A stretch of 64,000 bases of DNA from Albifimbria verrucaria (Eukaryota; Ascomycota; Sordariomycetes; Hypocreales; Stachybotryaceae), in the NCBI GenBank assembly GCA_020081605.1, contig JAHREC010000009.1:3844001-3908000 (forward strand). The letters run 5' to 3'. This document shows, piece after piece, positions 1-11,244 of the stretch (its first letter is position 1; each line of letters opens with the position of its first letter). The notes below the pieces were generated by a model, which saw only the letters and a program-made list of their open reading frames with translations, had not been told where the DNA came from and did not search any database. The position numbers and the translations under genes are program-made.

Positions 1-3000
1 CTGGAACTGAGCTTCTGTTGGGGAGCTCAAAGGGATGCGTGCCACGTGCTCAACCGGAATAGATCAGATGACAGGCCCCAGGCTGCCAGGACGGTCTGGA
101 GCAGGGCGAAATCGACGGTGCCTGGTGTTGGGAACCTGCAGCGTCGGGGAGGCAGCGTGGTGTTTTGCGTTGATTACCGGGCGTTGTCGCCGAGGTATAG
201 TGCTCGGTTGAGGCGAGCCAAGGCGAGTTGACCTCAGCAGCGAGCAACGCAGTGGCGAGGGCTACTACGGCAGGCTTGCAAAAACAGAAAAAGGTTTTTG
301 AATAAACAAAAAATAAAAAAGCGAAAGACCCCTGACTAGGCAGAACGAATCAATCGGGCTCACGACAATAGCGGTCTTTTCTCCTGAAGAGAGTGAGGGT
401 GGGCGGCTACGATGGATACATATAAGCACACGGGGCCGCCGTGTGGAGGGAAGAGTTGCCGAGCATGGTGGAAACTAGTTCCGTAATGAGAATCCTGGGG
501 ATCGGATATCGCAAGCCAAGACCGGGCGTAGACACGCGCTAGCTGTGCTTCTGCCTCTGCCTCTGCCTCTTGCTCTCGGTTTATGACAGAAGCGTCTCTC
601 GACAGAAGGGGGCAAGGGCGGACGGACAGGGAGGGAGGGAGGCGGTGGATATCGGCCTAGTCCTACCTGCTGGACCACGAGGCTCAGTCCGATCTAACGA
701 CTGACACCCAACGGCCGTGGCCACGTCCATGAGGAAGGATGCCATGGCGATCTCGAATTAACTAAGCACAGACGTCCAAGAAGAAGAAGGGCTGCAGATG
801 GCGCCGAGCCGAATGACGAAGACCGACGGCCAGAGTGTCCTAGCCTGCTTACACTTAGAAGATTAACACACCCCATGTGACGACCTCAACGTCCAGAACA
901 TCGTCTCCCACCTCTAGCAGGGTGCTGTGTCAAGAGATTCCACCAATATCGTCATCTTACTCATTCCACACGACCAACAAAAGGGGGAACAGCACCCCCA
1001 TGGGCTGTAACATGAGACCCAAAAGAAAATAAAAAACAGACGAAAAAAAATAGTCCGAGTCTTTGTGGAGGATGTAGAATGTCACGAGGCACAGCAGCCC
1101 TGCAGGTCTAACTATACTGCTTCGTCCTCTTTTACCTTCCATTGTTGCCACCCCACACAGGGCCTCTTCCGCCCCTCTGTCCGCCTGTTTCCTCCAGGCA
1201 CTTGAGACACGATTGGCCGGGAACGTTGTCGTTTGCTCGTGTGTGCGTTTACGGGACGGGACGTGACTGGCCACGCTGGGCTTGGAGGGGCCAGCAAGCT
1301 GGGCGTAACCACCCATGGGGAGGGAAAATGCTACTCCCGTCGGGCTTCTTTCTACATCCAAACGGAAGCGGCCTGTATGACTTGCGTCTTTTGGCCGGCT
1401 ACTCCACACACCTGCGATACCCAGACGGTTATCCATCATTATTTGTAAACGACTCTTGTTAACGCCTTTTCCCCACCCGCGGATGATGCTATCGCTCGTA
1501 GAGCTTGCGTGGGGTTTGAGAGAGAATGGTTTAGCTTGTCCACTAGTTGACACTTCGACCAGAGCACGGAATTGCTTAAGCCGGGCATGACATGTATAAT
1601 CTCTCATAGCGCTTCTTTTCTTTTATATCGACATTTTCTACAGGAACAAGCTGTATGCCGCATGCTGTATGCTGTATGTTTCGTCCCAAAAGCAAAGCAA
1701 CGATGATTTCAGCTACCAGAAGTTTTTTAACCTTAATCAGGTAACATAAACACCATTAAGCATAAATCAATTCCTGTGGTGCAACCTACAAGTCGCTGTG
1801 TAGCACTGATCTTCATATTGGTTTTTTCCCTTCTTTCTTTTCTTTGACAACGTCCAAGCTTCTTCGCCATCCACTCAACACCCCTCTCATACCGTTGCTC
1901 GACCTGCAAGATGCGGCCATCCCAGCTCAAAAGCTCGGGGCTTCCGGGGTCCCACCGCCCGCCCGGGCCTTTTCCTTCCTCGACGGCTCACCGACCGGGG
2001 CATCTTTGGGGACACCGAATCCCATGTGGACCCAGCATATCCATGCACTCGTCCTCCAGGCCTTGCAAAACACACACCTGTCTCTGGATACCTGACGCAT
2101 CCCCGACTTCCGTTGCTTTCTTTTTGCCTCGCTCTTCAAGTAACCAAGTAATATACCTCCTGGCGAGACACTATATGCCAGGGTCTCGGACCATTGGGCT
2201 CAAACCATGCAGCGCGTCCGGCACCCATATTACACTGCTTTCCTACCTGGCCGTCTCTCATGCACGCTTCCACAAACAGTCGAACCGTTGGCCTCGTTCA
2301 AAGCCTCAACGGCGGTCAATTCCTGACGGGTTACATATGGAAAGCCACGTCAGAGCCAGCTACCAAGGTCAACTGACCCCGTAAGAGCACCCCCTCCTCT
2401 ACCCCGTAAATTGCTGCAGACCTGCTGCCACTCCGGATATCCGTCCGCGCGAGTGGAGTATCAGGACGGCTTTGGCAGCGTCCGAGGCACGCTGGCTGGC
2501 AATGGGGCTACAGGTCTCTAGCCGCCTGGTAGATGTGCTGTATACGGAGATGCTTAAATCATGGCTTTCCTGACAAAGCGTGGGATCCTGTTTCTGTATC
2601 GGTCCTGTTGCATCGAACTGAAGAAATGCATGATCCAATTCGACGTGGCCACGACGACAATGGCATGTATTGACCAACACTCGAAGCTGTCGAGACGCCA
2701 GCCATCAAGATGAAGTAATTAACATCGCTCCTAATGCAGCCCTCTTGTGCAACATCTCAGCCTGCATCGTCCACTATGCCGAATTACGCATACATCTGAC
2801 CATTGACTCGTCCGTTTTCCCACCCTTCCGCGTTGGTGCTACGCCAGCATGCCTGGAAACCCTCTTCCCCGCTCTGCAAGGTTGCTAAGGCCAGTCAGCT
2901 AACAGGTGCCGCATCACGAGAGGCCTCGAATCCGTGTCTAAGTCAGCTTCTGTCCGGCAACGTAGTTGCTATTACATAACTTCTATAGCAGAGACATGAT

Positions 3001-3550
3001 CTGCGCATTGCCGCTGCCCTGTTTGCCCGACGTGATCATTGATGCATACGAGGCTGTGCTACAGTCGTAGCAAGGGCTAGAAGAAGCACTGTCTCACGAG
3101 ACCATCCTCTGTTCGGTGGCTCGACGGACAGGCATACGATCCCCACAGTGGTTCTGTTGAATCAAAACTTTGACGGGAAACTTGGGTGGGCCGCCTTCGA
3201 TACCCTGCAGAACTTTTGGAAGGCTGGCACAATGTTTTGACGAAAAAGAAAGAAAAGGAAAACATGCTTCCAGACCCGTTTCAAGACGCAACAGAGCAAT
3301 GTCTGTACAATTTATTCATCACGATGGGCTGATATCAGCATTACAGACACGACAGGTCACACAGCAATGGATCAGGACAAGTTGGCTCGCAGTTGGTTGA
3401 AGATTTCATCTTTATCGTGAGCCTCATGGCTGGCTATCTCCAGGAGGGGCAGTTAAAGCCGCAAAAAGCAAACGTCCAAATCCGAGACTCCAGTCACAAC
3501 ATGCCAGTTTTTATTTCCCGTCACCCGTCATCACAAGAATTTCTATTTCT
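1..3550. other. intergenic region, no supportable gene
   Basis: No reading frame here shows a recognisable domain, a plausible fungal exon structure or a conserved-looking composition. The longest open frame (957-1607, minus strand, 216 codons) has a basic, compositionally random body and a short hydrophobic tail, and I do not accept it as a gene. Pyrimidine- and purine-rich tracts and poly-A stretches (about 280-330 and 1020-1050) look like ordinary fungal untranslated or promoter DNA. The part just below 3551 should hold the 3' UTR of the minus-strand S4 gene. Confidence 0.6.
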
Positions 3551-4599
3551 TTAGTGAGACTGAGCGAAAGCACGGCGGCGGTCACGCTCCTCAGCAATGG
3601 TGAGCTTGACACCCTTACCCTTGGGCAGAGAGATCCAGGGCTTGTCCTGGCCAATGACGAAAACGTTGCTCTCACGGGTGGCGAAGCTGTTGTCAATGGC
3701 GTCCTTGAGGTGGACGATGTTGAAGCCTCCATCGTGACGCTCACGGTGGGTGATGACACCAACACGACCCATGTTACGACCACCAGTGACCATGGCGACG
3801 GCGCCAGTGTCGAACTTGATGAAGTCGGTGATCTTGCCAGTGGCGAGGTCAATCTTGACGGTGTCGTTGACCTTGATCAGGGGTCAGGGTAGCGGATGCT
3901 GCAAGGCACGGCACGTTAGCATCAGGGGCGGAATAAGGGAACATACAGCCGTCAAAAGAAGCTCCAAATCGTCTCGTCGGGTGTGATTCGAATCGACCAA
4001 AGCTTGATCCAACGGCTGAATGATGTCTGACAGAACTCACGTTCTCGCATCGTGCGTGACCAAGAATGGGATTCCACCGCGACCAAGCTGAACACGCTTG
4101 ACCTTGCCCAGCTTGTACTCAGCCTCCTCGGCCTGAATGCGGTGGACGGTGAAGCGACCCTTGGTGTCGTAGATCAGGCGGAAGTTCTCGCCAGTCTTCT
4201 CGATGGAGATGACGTCCATGTAACCGGCGGGGTAGGTGCTGTCGGTGCGGACCTTGCCGTCGACCTTGATGTTGCGCTGCATCAGGATGGCCTTGGTCTC
4301 GCGGTAGTTGAGGGCATACTTGAGACGGTTGCGGATGAAGACGATCAAGGGCATGCAGTCGCGGTACTTGTGAGGACCGGCAGAAGGCTTAGGGGCGTAG
4401 ACACCGGACAGTTTGTCCAGGAGCCAGTGCGAGGGGGCGCTGAGGCGCTTCTGGTGCTTCTTGCTGCGAGAAGGTTAGCAGCCGATTTCTTCAGGGTCCA
4501 GCAGCGAGAGGAACGCAATCTCGACAATTGTCAAGTTTCTCTCGTCTTCCTGCTTTCCTCGACATCTCCAATGGGCTGCACTCACATTCCGCGGGCCAT
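3551..4599 (-). CDS. RPS4: 40S ribosomal protein S4 (eS4)
   Basis: Structural protein of the small ribosomal subunit. Three exons on the minus strand: 4599-4586, 4463-4041 and 3898-3551, with GTGAGT donors and CAG acceptors. Exon 1 encodes only MARG plus part of a codon, followed by IKKHQKRL, the usual eS4 N-terminus; Kozak context is CACCATGG. The body has the S4-type RNA-binding segment ([20 protein letters not shown]) and the eS4 centre ([20 protein letters not shown]), ending RRRAFAQSH. Exons sum to 785 nt, one base short of 786 nt (261 codons plus stop, the family's usual length). The frame breaks in the C run at 3880-3883, inside the conserved RYPDPLIKVND stretch, which needs one more C; I read this as a sequencing error in an essential gene. 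The next gene, also minus strand, lies 0.8 kb upstream. Confidence 0.97.
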
Positions 4600-5423
4600 G
4601 GTGACGGATGGCTGTTGTGTTGATGGAGTTGAGGGAACGTCCTGCGAAATGCGAAATTCAAGTCCAAATTACCAGACACACCCAATTTTTTCTTAGAGGA
4701 AGGCGCTAACCACGAGGGGTTGCTTGCCCTAACACAATTCCTGGGTTTACGTAATCATCTGTCATTCACGTGCATTATCACATGACTTGTTGATATTTCC
4801 TATTCAAGCCTACAGCTCTTGGCAAGGTCTTGGCGTCCATTATGCTTTTCGATTGCCGCGGCCCATCTCTGCCAAGACATTTCTAGACTGGGACGCATGC
4901 TAACAACATCGACACTTGTTGATCAGTTCATAAATCGTGAATTCGTCTTAAAACGTTATCTAACATTTACATGGGCTCGTAACACCAGCTCTGGCACAAA
5001 CTAAGCCCATCTCCAGCGAATGACACAACCAAAATCATAAAGCAGACCAGCACTCCTTTGAAACCACGCTCTGAGTAGGAAAACCAAACATCTAGAATAT
5101 CGCCAAACCCCACCGTTTCCAATCCCTGGTCAAGCGCCGACGCTATGTGTGGCTTTTGAAGCTCAGTAGACTCCCAGCCCGAAAGAAAAGACAACTCCAC
5201 CCTGCGCCAAGATTCACCGCCTTTTCCAGTCATTTTCACGCCTCAAGCTAGTCATGCTTTTCCAATAACGCAGACCCAACGGCCGTTCTGTAGCTAAAGT
5301 CCACTTCTCATAGCAATCCAGCCATGATGTTAATGCTTGAACTGACACCAACTATAACCCTTCTGTGGGTGTTTCCAAAATCAAGTCTGAACATTTTCAA
5401 ATGGTGTCAAATTCCCGAGATTA
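4600..5423. promoter_or_regulatory. RPS4 promoter region and teb1-like 3' flank
   Basis: Gene-free spacer. The part next to 4600 is the RPS4 promoter (gene reads leftward). It contains CCCTAA at 4727-4732 (TTAGGG in coding orientation), a palindromic CACGTG at 4767-4772 and a related ATCACATGAC at 4777-4786. In Candida albicans the telobox factor Tbf1 and the E-box factor Cbf1 are known to drive ribosomal protein genes; here the match is to motifs only. No open frame in the spacer is supportable. The segment nearest 5423 should be the 3' UTR of the upstream Myb gene. Confidence 0.5.
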
Positions 5424-7075
5424 TCAGTTAACGGCGGACGGAGATGAAGAGCCAGACAATATTTCGGAGCCTCTCTTATAATGCGCTTGATGCGATCTTG
5501 TGTCGTCAAGCAGTAGACGTGAGATATCCATTCCTCCACCCATCAAGTGGGGTGCCGATTCTACCAATTCGTGACCATGCATGAAATGGCCATTGTCTCC
5601 AGTCTCCGAAACTTGAAATGTCCTCCTGAGCTGGTCGTCTCTCGAGTTGGTGCGGTTCATTTGTGGTTCCAGAGCGGTTCCCTTGTTGCGCTCAAAGGAG
5701 TTGTTGATGGACATGGTGACGGACGGCTCCATAACGTCGTTGCTCCGCGCTCCATCCTTGGACTGAAAGGTCCCCTTCTCAATTCGGAGGTAAATTTCGG
5801 GGTACTTGTTTCGTACTCTGTCTCTCAGGTCGGTGGGTTGGCGGGTCGAGAAGTTGAAGCGGGGTCCCTCTGGATCTTGGTCCACGCCGGGCCATACATA
5901 TCGAGACCCTCCAAAATCTCTCGGTCGTCTTGATCGGTAAAAGGTCGTCTCTCGCGTCGTTGTGATTTTTGAATGGGCCATGGATGCCAAGCTCGGCCAG
6001 ATCAGCTAGATTCTTACGATGCGCGCGGCTCTTCTTCTGTTTTGGTGCGGAATCGGATTCATTGTGGGGGCCGGAGTGTGCATCGTGGACTGGCGAAGTC
6101 TCTTCTTCGATCAGAATGTTTTCGGAATGTATGCCCTTTTTCGTGTTGTATAATGTGTCGGCCACTGCCGGCGGAGGTGAATCCGGGTGATGTCCTTTGT
6201 TAGAGTTGCGCAGTTCATCAGGACAGCATGTCCGGAAACGGTCCTTAAGATCACCAGCAGTTCGGTCATCGAACCTAAATTCGGGGTCTTCAAGGATGCT
6301 GGTCCACTTTCCGACACCATACTTGTTCACGCCGAGAAGAAGATGCTTGGTCTCGCTATCGGACCACTTCCGCCTAGGCTTGGTCGCACGTTTTCTTGCT
6401 TTCTCCTTGCAAGGATGCTTGTCGGGTTCTGAGGGTGATGGGCGTCTCGACTTGGCATCCGAGGAGCGGTTGTACTCATTCAACAACTTGATCTGGTTGG
6501 CGTCATGTTCCTCAAAAGCGTTGGACGACATGGGAGGGAAGAGAGCCGCATGAGGAGGTGGCTCGTAAAGGCCGTTGATTATTGGAGGCATGACAGGAGC
6601 CTGTTGTGCGGCCTTCTGCTTCTTCACAGGCTGAGGCAGCTGTACAAAATCATCCTTGGCGGCAAGAGCGCGGTTGCGCTTCTTGTTGGGGCAATCGTCG
6701 AGAGTGTCCAGACCATCATCACGGGATTTGGCAATGCTGGCTGTCAATTCGTTGACATCGGCGTCTCCCAAGGCGAGGCGCAGCGGATATGCTGCAACGC
6801 CCCCGCGTGCTTTCCGTCTTGGCGGCCGTCCCCTTGTGGATAAAAGGAACATCATCCCCGAAAAGATGGAGCGAGCCAAGACCGGCAGCCGAAGAACCAT
6901 CGGAACCCGACCTCTCTGACCGGTGGATGGCAGTGGATTGAATAGGCGCAAGCGGCCGGTCTGGGGATGCGGCCGAAGGCGAGAGCAGGGAATGGCGCGA
7001 GGAGATCCGTGTGCGGCAGCTGGGGGTGGTGGACTCGTTGAGCAAGTGAATCAAGCGCGGCTCAATGGTGGCCAT
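5424..7075 (-). CDS. teb1: tandem-Myb telobox-binding protein (Teb1/Tay1-like)
   Basis: Predicted nuclear DNA-binding protein for telomere-type repeats. Two Myb/telobox domains are visible: the first begins RKWSDSETKHLLLGVNKYG and ends in DLKDRFRTCCP; the second begins RRPFTDQDDREILEGLDMYG and ends in DLRDRVRNKYPEIY. The DLKDR/DLRDR helix-3 core and two tandem Mybs match the S. pombe Teb1/Yarrowia Tay1 type. The start is the ATG at 7075 (MATIEPRLIHLLNES), chosen because upstream in-frame sequence is low-complexity Ser/Leu/Pro. The long N-terminal half is disordered, with an NLS-like NKKRNR. No intron. Three frame breaks: one extra base in the C run at 6800-6804, one missing in T5 at 5966-5970 and one missing in G4 at 5861-5864. 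Corrected length is 550 aa. The second Myb is only readable after correction. Known family roles are telomere binding and activation of telobox genes; the role here is inferred. Confidence 0.85.
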
Positions 7076-9165
7076 TTTGAAATGACAGGCGCCGGTCAAT
7101 TCATTGGGCGCAGGCGTAGACGGGAGGGTTATGACGAGAGACATGAAGAGGAGGAGGATGGGGAAAGCAAATAGACAAGGATGTAAGTGTAAGTAAGAGT
7201 GAGGTGAGTAAGAGGAGGCGGAGGGAGAGCCGTTGGGTAACCCTGCAAGGACGGATGGGGAAGCGTCGTGCACGAACGACGGGTAGCAGGAGGCAGATTG
7301 GCTACGACGCCGAGGCAGAGGCAGAGGTATAGAAGCAGCGAGCCAAGGCGAAAGTAGAGGGGAGAGAGAGAGAGAGATTGAGAGAAAGGGAGGAAGATCA
7401 GGGTGTAAGTAAGAGGTGAAGAGAAGAGTCAAGGGATAAGACAAGAAGAGCTGGGACAGACAGGAGGAAGGGAAGGGTAGGGCAGAGAAGAGGCGAAGGC
7501 GAGAGTAGAAGAAGGAAACGAGGAATGCGCGAGATTGAGGAGTTGATTCACAGCGCAAAGGGTCACGCCAGGCATGACCAGACGGAAACGCCCAGGGCCA
7601 TGATCGACCGAGTATGTAGGTGCCAGAGGCAAGTCGTGAAACTTCAAAGCAAGGCGATGGGAAAAGGCGGGAGGGAGCTCGTGAGCTGCCTCCCAGGTTG
7701 GCTTGCTAGGAGGGAGGTACCTGGAACTGGCTGGGTGCTCTGGTGCTTGGGGTGCTTGGAGTGCTTGGGTGCTCGGTGGGAGGCCGCACGTGTAAGTCAA
7801 GGTTGGGTACTGTACTATGTACTCGCCACGTTGGGGAAGGCGTGGGCGGCTCCTCTCTGGTCTACGGTACTGTTACACGGCGGGTTGTTAAGTCATCCGC
7901 AGGGCCATCTCAAGAGGCGCTAACAGTTGAGACAAAGGCCCAGCGGGCAAGCTAGAACGTAAAGAAAAAGAACAGTTCGTACCGCTGAACCGAGAGGAGC
8001 CAGCGAGAAAAAAATAATAAGAAAGACGCACTTCCACGGTTGACCCTGGCCCGGCTTTATCCGCCCCACCGGGCTGCCTCCCTCCCCACTACGCCTGTTG
8101 TAGAGGGATCGTCTCGGGCTGGGTCAAGACAGGAGAGGATTGGGACAGGATGGGACAGGGCGGCCAGGGCATGGCCAGAGACAAGACAAGACAAAGACAG
8201 CCAAGGTGCCAGATGGCCAGGTACCTACCGCGCGCGCATACAACACAACATGGGCAATCTCCAGATGCCCTTCCGTCCCCTCCTTCTCCTCCCTGCCTTG
8301 TTGCAATCCGATTGCGGTGTATTGGTGGTAATCTCTCTCGGGGAGCCGTGGCCACCAACCGACATTGCGTCGAGGAGCTAAGGCATGAGGACCTTTGCTG
8401 TTTCTCGCATCGCATGGACCGGTTTTGTTTGATTGCGCATCTTCCTGATACAGTACACTACACTACACTGCTGTGCATGGCCATTACCTCACATCAGCGT
8501 CGTCTCTGGTACATGCATGGTACAGCAGGTAGGTACGTACCCTGCCTTGTTACGTCTAAGGTAAGGTAGCCTCTCTCTCTTTGTGTGTTTGCCCACGCGT
8601 AGGTACCGACGCCCTGCATCGCATCGACCACTTAACTATTAGAGTGCTTTGTCCGTCCCAAGCCACCCAGTCACAACGCGCCCTCCGCCTGTTCCAAGGC
8701 AATGGAATTGGGGGACAGGATGCCGTGCTCTGCTGTGCTGGATTGTACATGCGAGTACCGTACAGCGGGCGTACATTACCTACTGTCCTGTCCTGCACTG
8801 CACTGCGCTGCATGGCAAATCGGTGCTCCAGCTGCCGGGGACTTCTGGAGGCTCGCCCAAAACCGCATCCAGCACCGCCCACTCTGACATGGGGCCATGG
8901 GTCCAGACTGCTCGCGACTCCCACAGGATTATCTCTCATACAAAAATCGTATCCCTCTGCCCTCCCCTCCCTCTCCTCTCCTGAGAAACCCTCGCCGAAG
9001 ACTAAGACTCCACCCTCAAAATACCTTAGACCTGAACCTGAACCTCTGCGTAAAGGCTCCGCGTTTGGCGGCGGCGTACAGTACACGTACCCTCTCTCGC
9101 TTCCTTACCGGGATACACCACCTTATTGCTCCCTGCCCCATCTTGTTGCATCGCATCCTCCAATC
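7076..9165. other. divergent intergenic region with purine-rich tract
   Basis: Shared upstream region of the leftward Myb gene and the rightward DUF7704 gene. About 7130-7540 is strongly GA-rich on the plus strand, that is CT-rich in the orientation of the Myb gene, which is common in fungal 5' UTRs and promoters. Around 7690-7880, 8220-8240 and 8520-8570 there are GGTAC/AGGTA-type pentamer clusters. The 216-codon plus-strand frame at 8581-9231 has no domain, overlaps exon 1 of the real gene out of frame, and is not accepted. Confidence 0.6.
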
Positions 9166-9866
9166 ATGGCCTCGTCCCTCCCTGCCATTCCCAGATTGGT
9201 CTTCACCATCGTCGAGCCCATCTCGTTGTAAGTCAGTCACCATGACACATGCCATGCCGATGCCCCTGAAAAAACCCACGCTTTGTCCGCGTCAATGTCA
9301 TGTTCCCTCGATTAATTCATTTGCCTTGACTCCCACAGAATCGGCGGCTTCGTCGCCGCCGCTCTGCAGCCCGCATGGTTTGCCGCCGACCAGCTCCCGC
9401 AGGGTGACGCCCCGGCCGCCATGACGGAGAATAGCATTATCCTAGCGCGCCAGCTGGGCAATCTCTACCTGCTCTGCTTCTTCATCGCCGTCGCCCTCTT
9501 CGCTACTACGTCCGAGATCAAGGTCGTGCGTACCTACCTGTTTGCCCTATGGCTTGGTGATATTGGCCATGTCGGCATTAGCTGGTACGGCCTGGGCGAG
9601 GATTTGAGGATGAACACGGCCGCCTGGAATGCCACCACTTGGGGCAACGTTGCCTTCACCGTAAGTTCTCTCCTGCTGCTACTCTGTACAAAGTATACAT
9701 TGCCCTGCCTTGCCTTGCTTTGCCGTTATACAAACCGCACCTGCACATGACTGCGAAGCCAGCCTGACTTGCATTAGATCTTTTTGTTTTCCACGCGCTC
9801 CCTGTACTTCCTCGGCCTTTTGGCCCTGACAAGCCAGGTGCGGCCGCCATCAAGAAGAGGGCCTGA
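9166..9866 (+). CDS. small multi-pass membrane protein, DUF7704 type
   Basis: Unknown function; the sequence resembles the fungal DUF7704 family of small integral membrane proteins. Three exons: 9166-9227, 9339-9660 and 9778-9866, with GTAAGT donors at both introns. The first exon encodes MASSLPAIPRLVFTIVEPISL, the typical family start. Hydrophobic segments follow: IGGFVAAALQPAWFAA, LYLLCFFIAVALFATT, the segment around YLFALWLGDIGHVGISW, and the last near FLFSTRSLYFLGL, giving about four membrane spans. One T is missing in the T4 run at 9818-9821; restoring it gives 157 aa ending AAAIKKRA. KKRA fits a KKXX ER-retrieval signal, so an ER location is plausible but inferred. It lies between the two telomere-type Myb genes, with no functional link visible. 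Confidence 0.8.
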
Positions 9867-11244
9867 GCAACGGCAGGCAAATTCCACAGGTGGATGTGCT
9901 CGGTTTCCGCCATGAATGCTTGCTTAGACTATCCGGGTATCCGAATCGAGACGTGGAGCCTAGCATTAGAGGCCGCCCCAGCCTGTAGCTATTAGACGTA
10001 GACAGTACAGAGTACATGAATAGACAGATGGTCAAGGCATGCATGCATTGCATCACGTTACAGCTCTTGTGACAGCTCTCTTGCATGCGATCTCACCTAC
10101 GCGCATGGGTTGCCTCTCTGTTGATCATGGGAGGCTAAGCTAGCATGCTTTGGGCGCCTGTTGCACAGGCAAACATGTTAGCCTCCGGAGGCAGCCCATC
10201 CCGTGGAAACTTGCCAATGAGTCGAGCAATGTGAGCCAGGCACCTTGCCATCCGCCCGACGTGGGATCGCCATGCATATGAGTGAATTACAGCTCTGCTA
10301 GCCGTGCCCAAGTCGGTGTGTGAAAGCCGACCATGTACTTGTACTTGAATCAGTAGAAGCAGGAACAAGACGAGAGCTGCAGGGAACTATCGGCGATGAA
10401 GTTCCTGCAGCTGCGTCCCTGCCCTCGTGTGCTCAAGGCCCACACTCTACAGATCCCCATCAACGGCGGACACGGTAGACTCTGAATTGGCATGGTATGC
10501 AGGCGCTACTCAAGTATGAAGCGGTAGGATTGGATCCCTTAAGGGAGGAGACGATTGACGAACTTGCATGGGACACTCAAGAGACTAACTACCTATTCAA
10601 TATGAGGTTTTTACACAGCGGTTGAGCTCAAGATAACGAAGGTGGAGGCAGCTCTGTAGAGCAAACTATCTAGTATAAGAACTGCGAGGTCCATGTCTGG
10701 ATGTATACACATCTTAACATCTTAGCCCTGTTTGTATACGGAAGAAAGAACTCGTTCGTGATATAATTGATGTTTGGCAATAATGGAGGTGGTTCCTGGG
10801 AGCATGTAAAATAGATGAGATTCAATATCATCACCATGCAGCACAAAAGAGTATTTTGATGGGGTATTGATCCAGAAGAATGGCAGTGACAGTGAAGGTG
10901 AAGGTGACAGCAACAACGACAATGACGACGATTCCCAAGCAAGTAAGTGTGGCGCACCTGTGACCCACTTGCTGCCATGGGAAGGGAAAGGATGGAGACG
11001 CAAATCAAGGGTGCTTTGCTTTCTCTCTTCGTCCAGATCCCCACGCCCCACCAGCGCACGGTCCAGTGTAGGTGTAGGGTTAGGGTCAGCGACCTCTCGT
11101 TGCTCCTTCCTACCTACCTATCTACCTACTTACCTCCCTCAAATCAAATCAAATCAACCATTCCATCACAACCATCGCGAGCTGTTGCTTTGGGCCTGGA
11201 ATCTCCAACTCGCTGGCGGATCTTGGATCTAGCGTCTCCTAAAT
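9867..11244. other. intergenic region
   Basis: Between two rightward genes. It holds the 3' flank of the DUF7704 gene and the promoter of the TRF-like gene. No frame has a recognisable domain. TAGGGT occurs twice in tandem at 11075-11086, and a CTACCTA-type repeat stretch at about 11110-11135 precedes the ATG. Confidence 0.6.
11075..11086 (+). promoter_or_regulatory. tandem telomere-type repeat (2 x TAGGGT)
   Basis: Two perfect permuted TTAGGG units lie about 160 bp upstream of the ATG of the TRF-like telomere-protein gene. TTAGGG is the telomere repeat of most filamentous ascomycetes and is the site type bound by Taz1/TRF and Teb1/Tbf1 Myb domains. It could be a binding site for auto- or cross-regulation by the two Myb proteins encoded on either side. 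Two units are too few to call an interstitial telomere, and a chance match is possible. Confidence 0.45.

Noticed and set aside
957..1607. 216-codon minus-strand open frame
   Set aside because: No domain, random basic composition, no supporting start context or splice sites; open frames of this length arise by chance at this GC content, and several others here clearly are chance.
3880..3883. programmed ribosomal frameshift in RPS4
   Set aside because: No slippery heptamer or known precedent in eS4; a missing C in a C run restores the universally conserved sequence.
8581..9231. 216-codon plus-strand open frame
   Set aside because: Overlaps the true DUF7704 exon 1 (9166-9227) in another frame; composition looks like translated promoter DNA.
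11075..11086. interstitial telomere or ancient chromosome end
   Set aside because: Only two repeat units, with no subtelomeric character in the surrounding genes.
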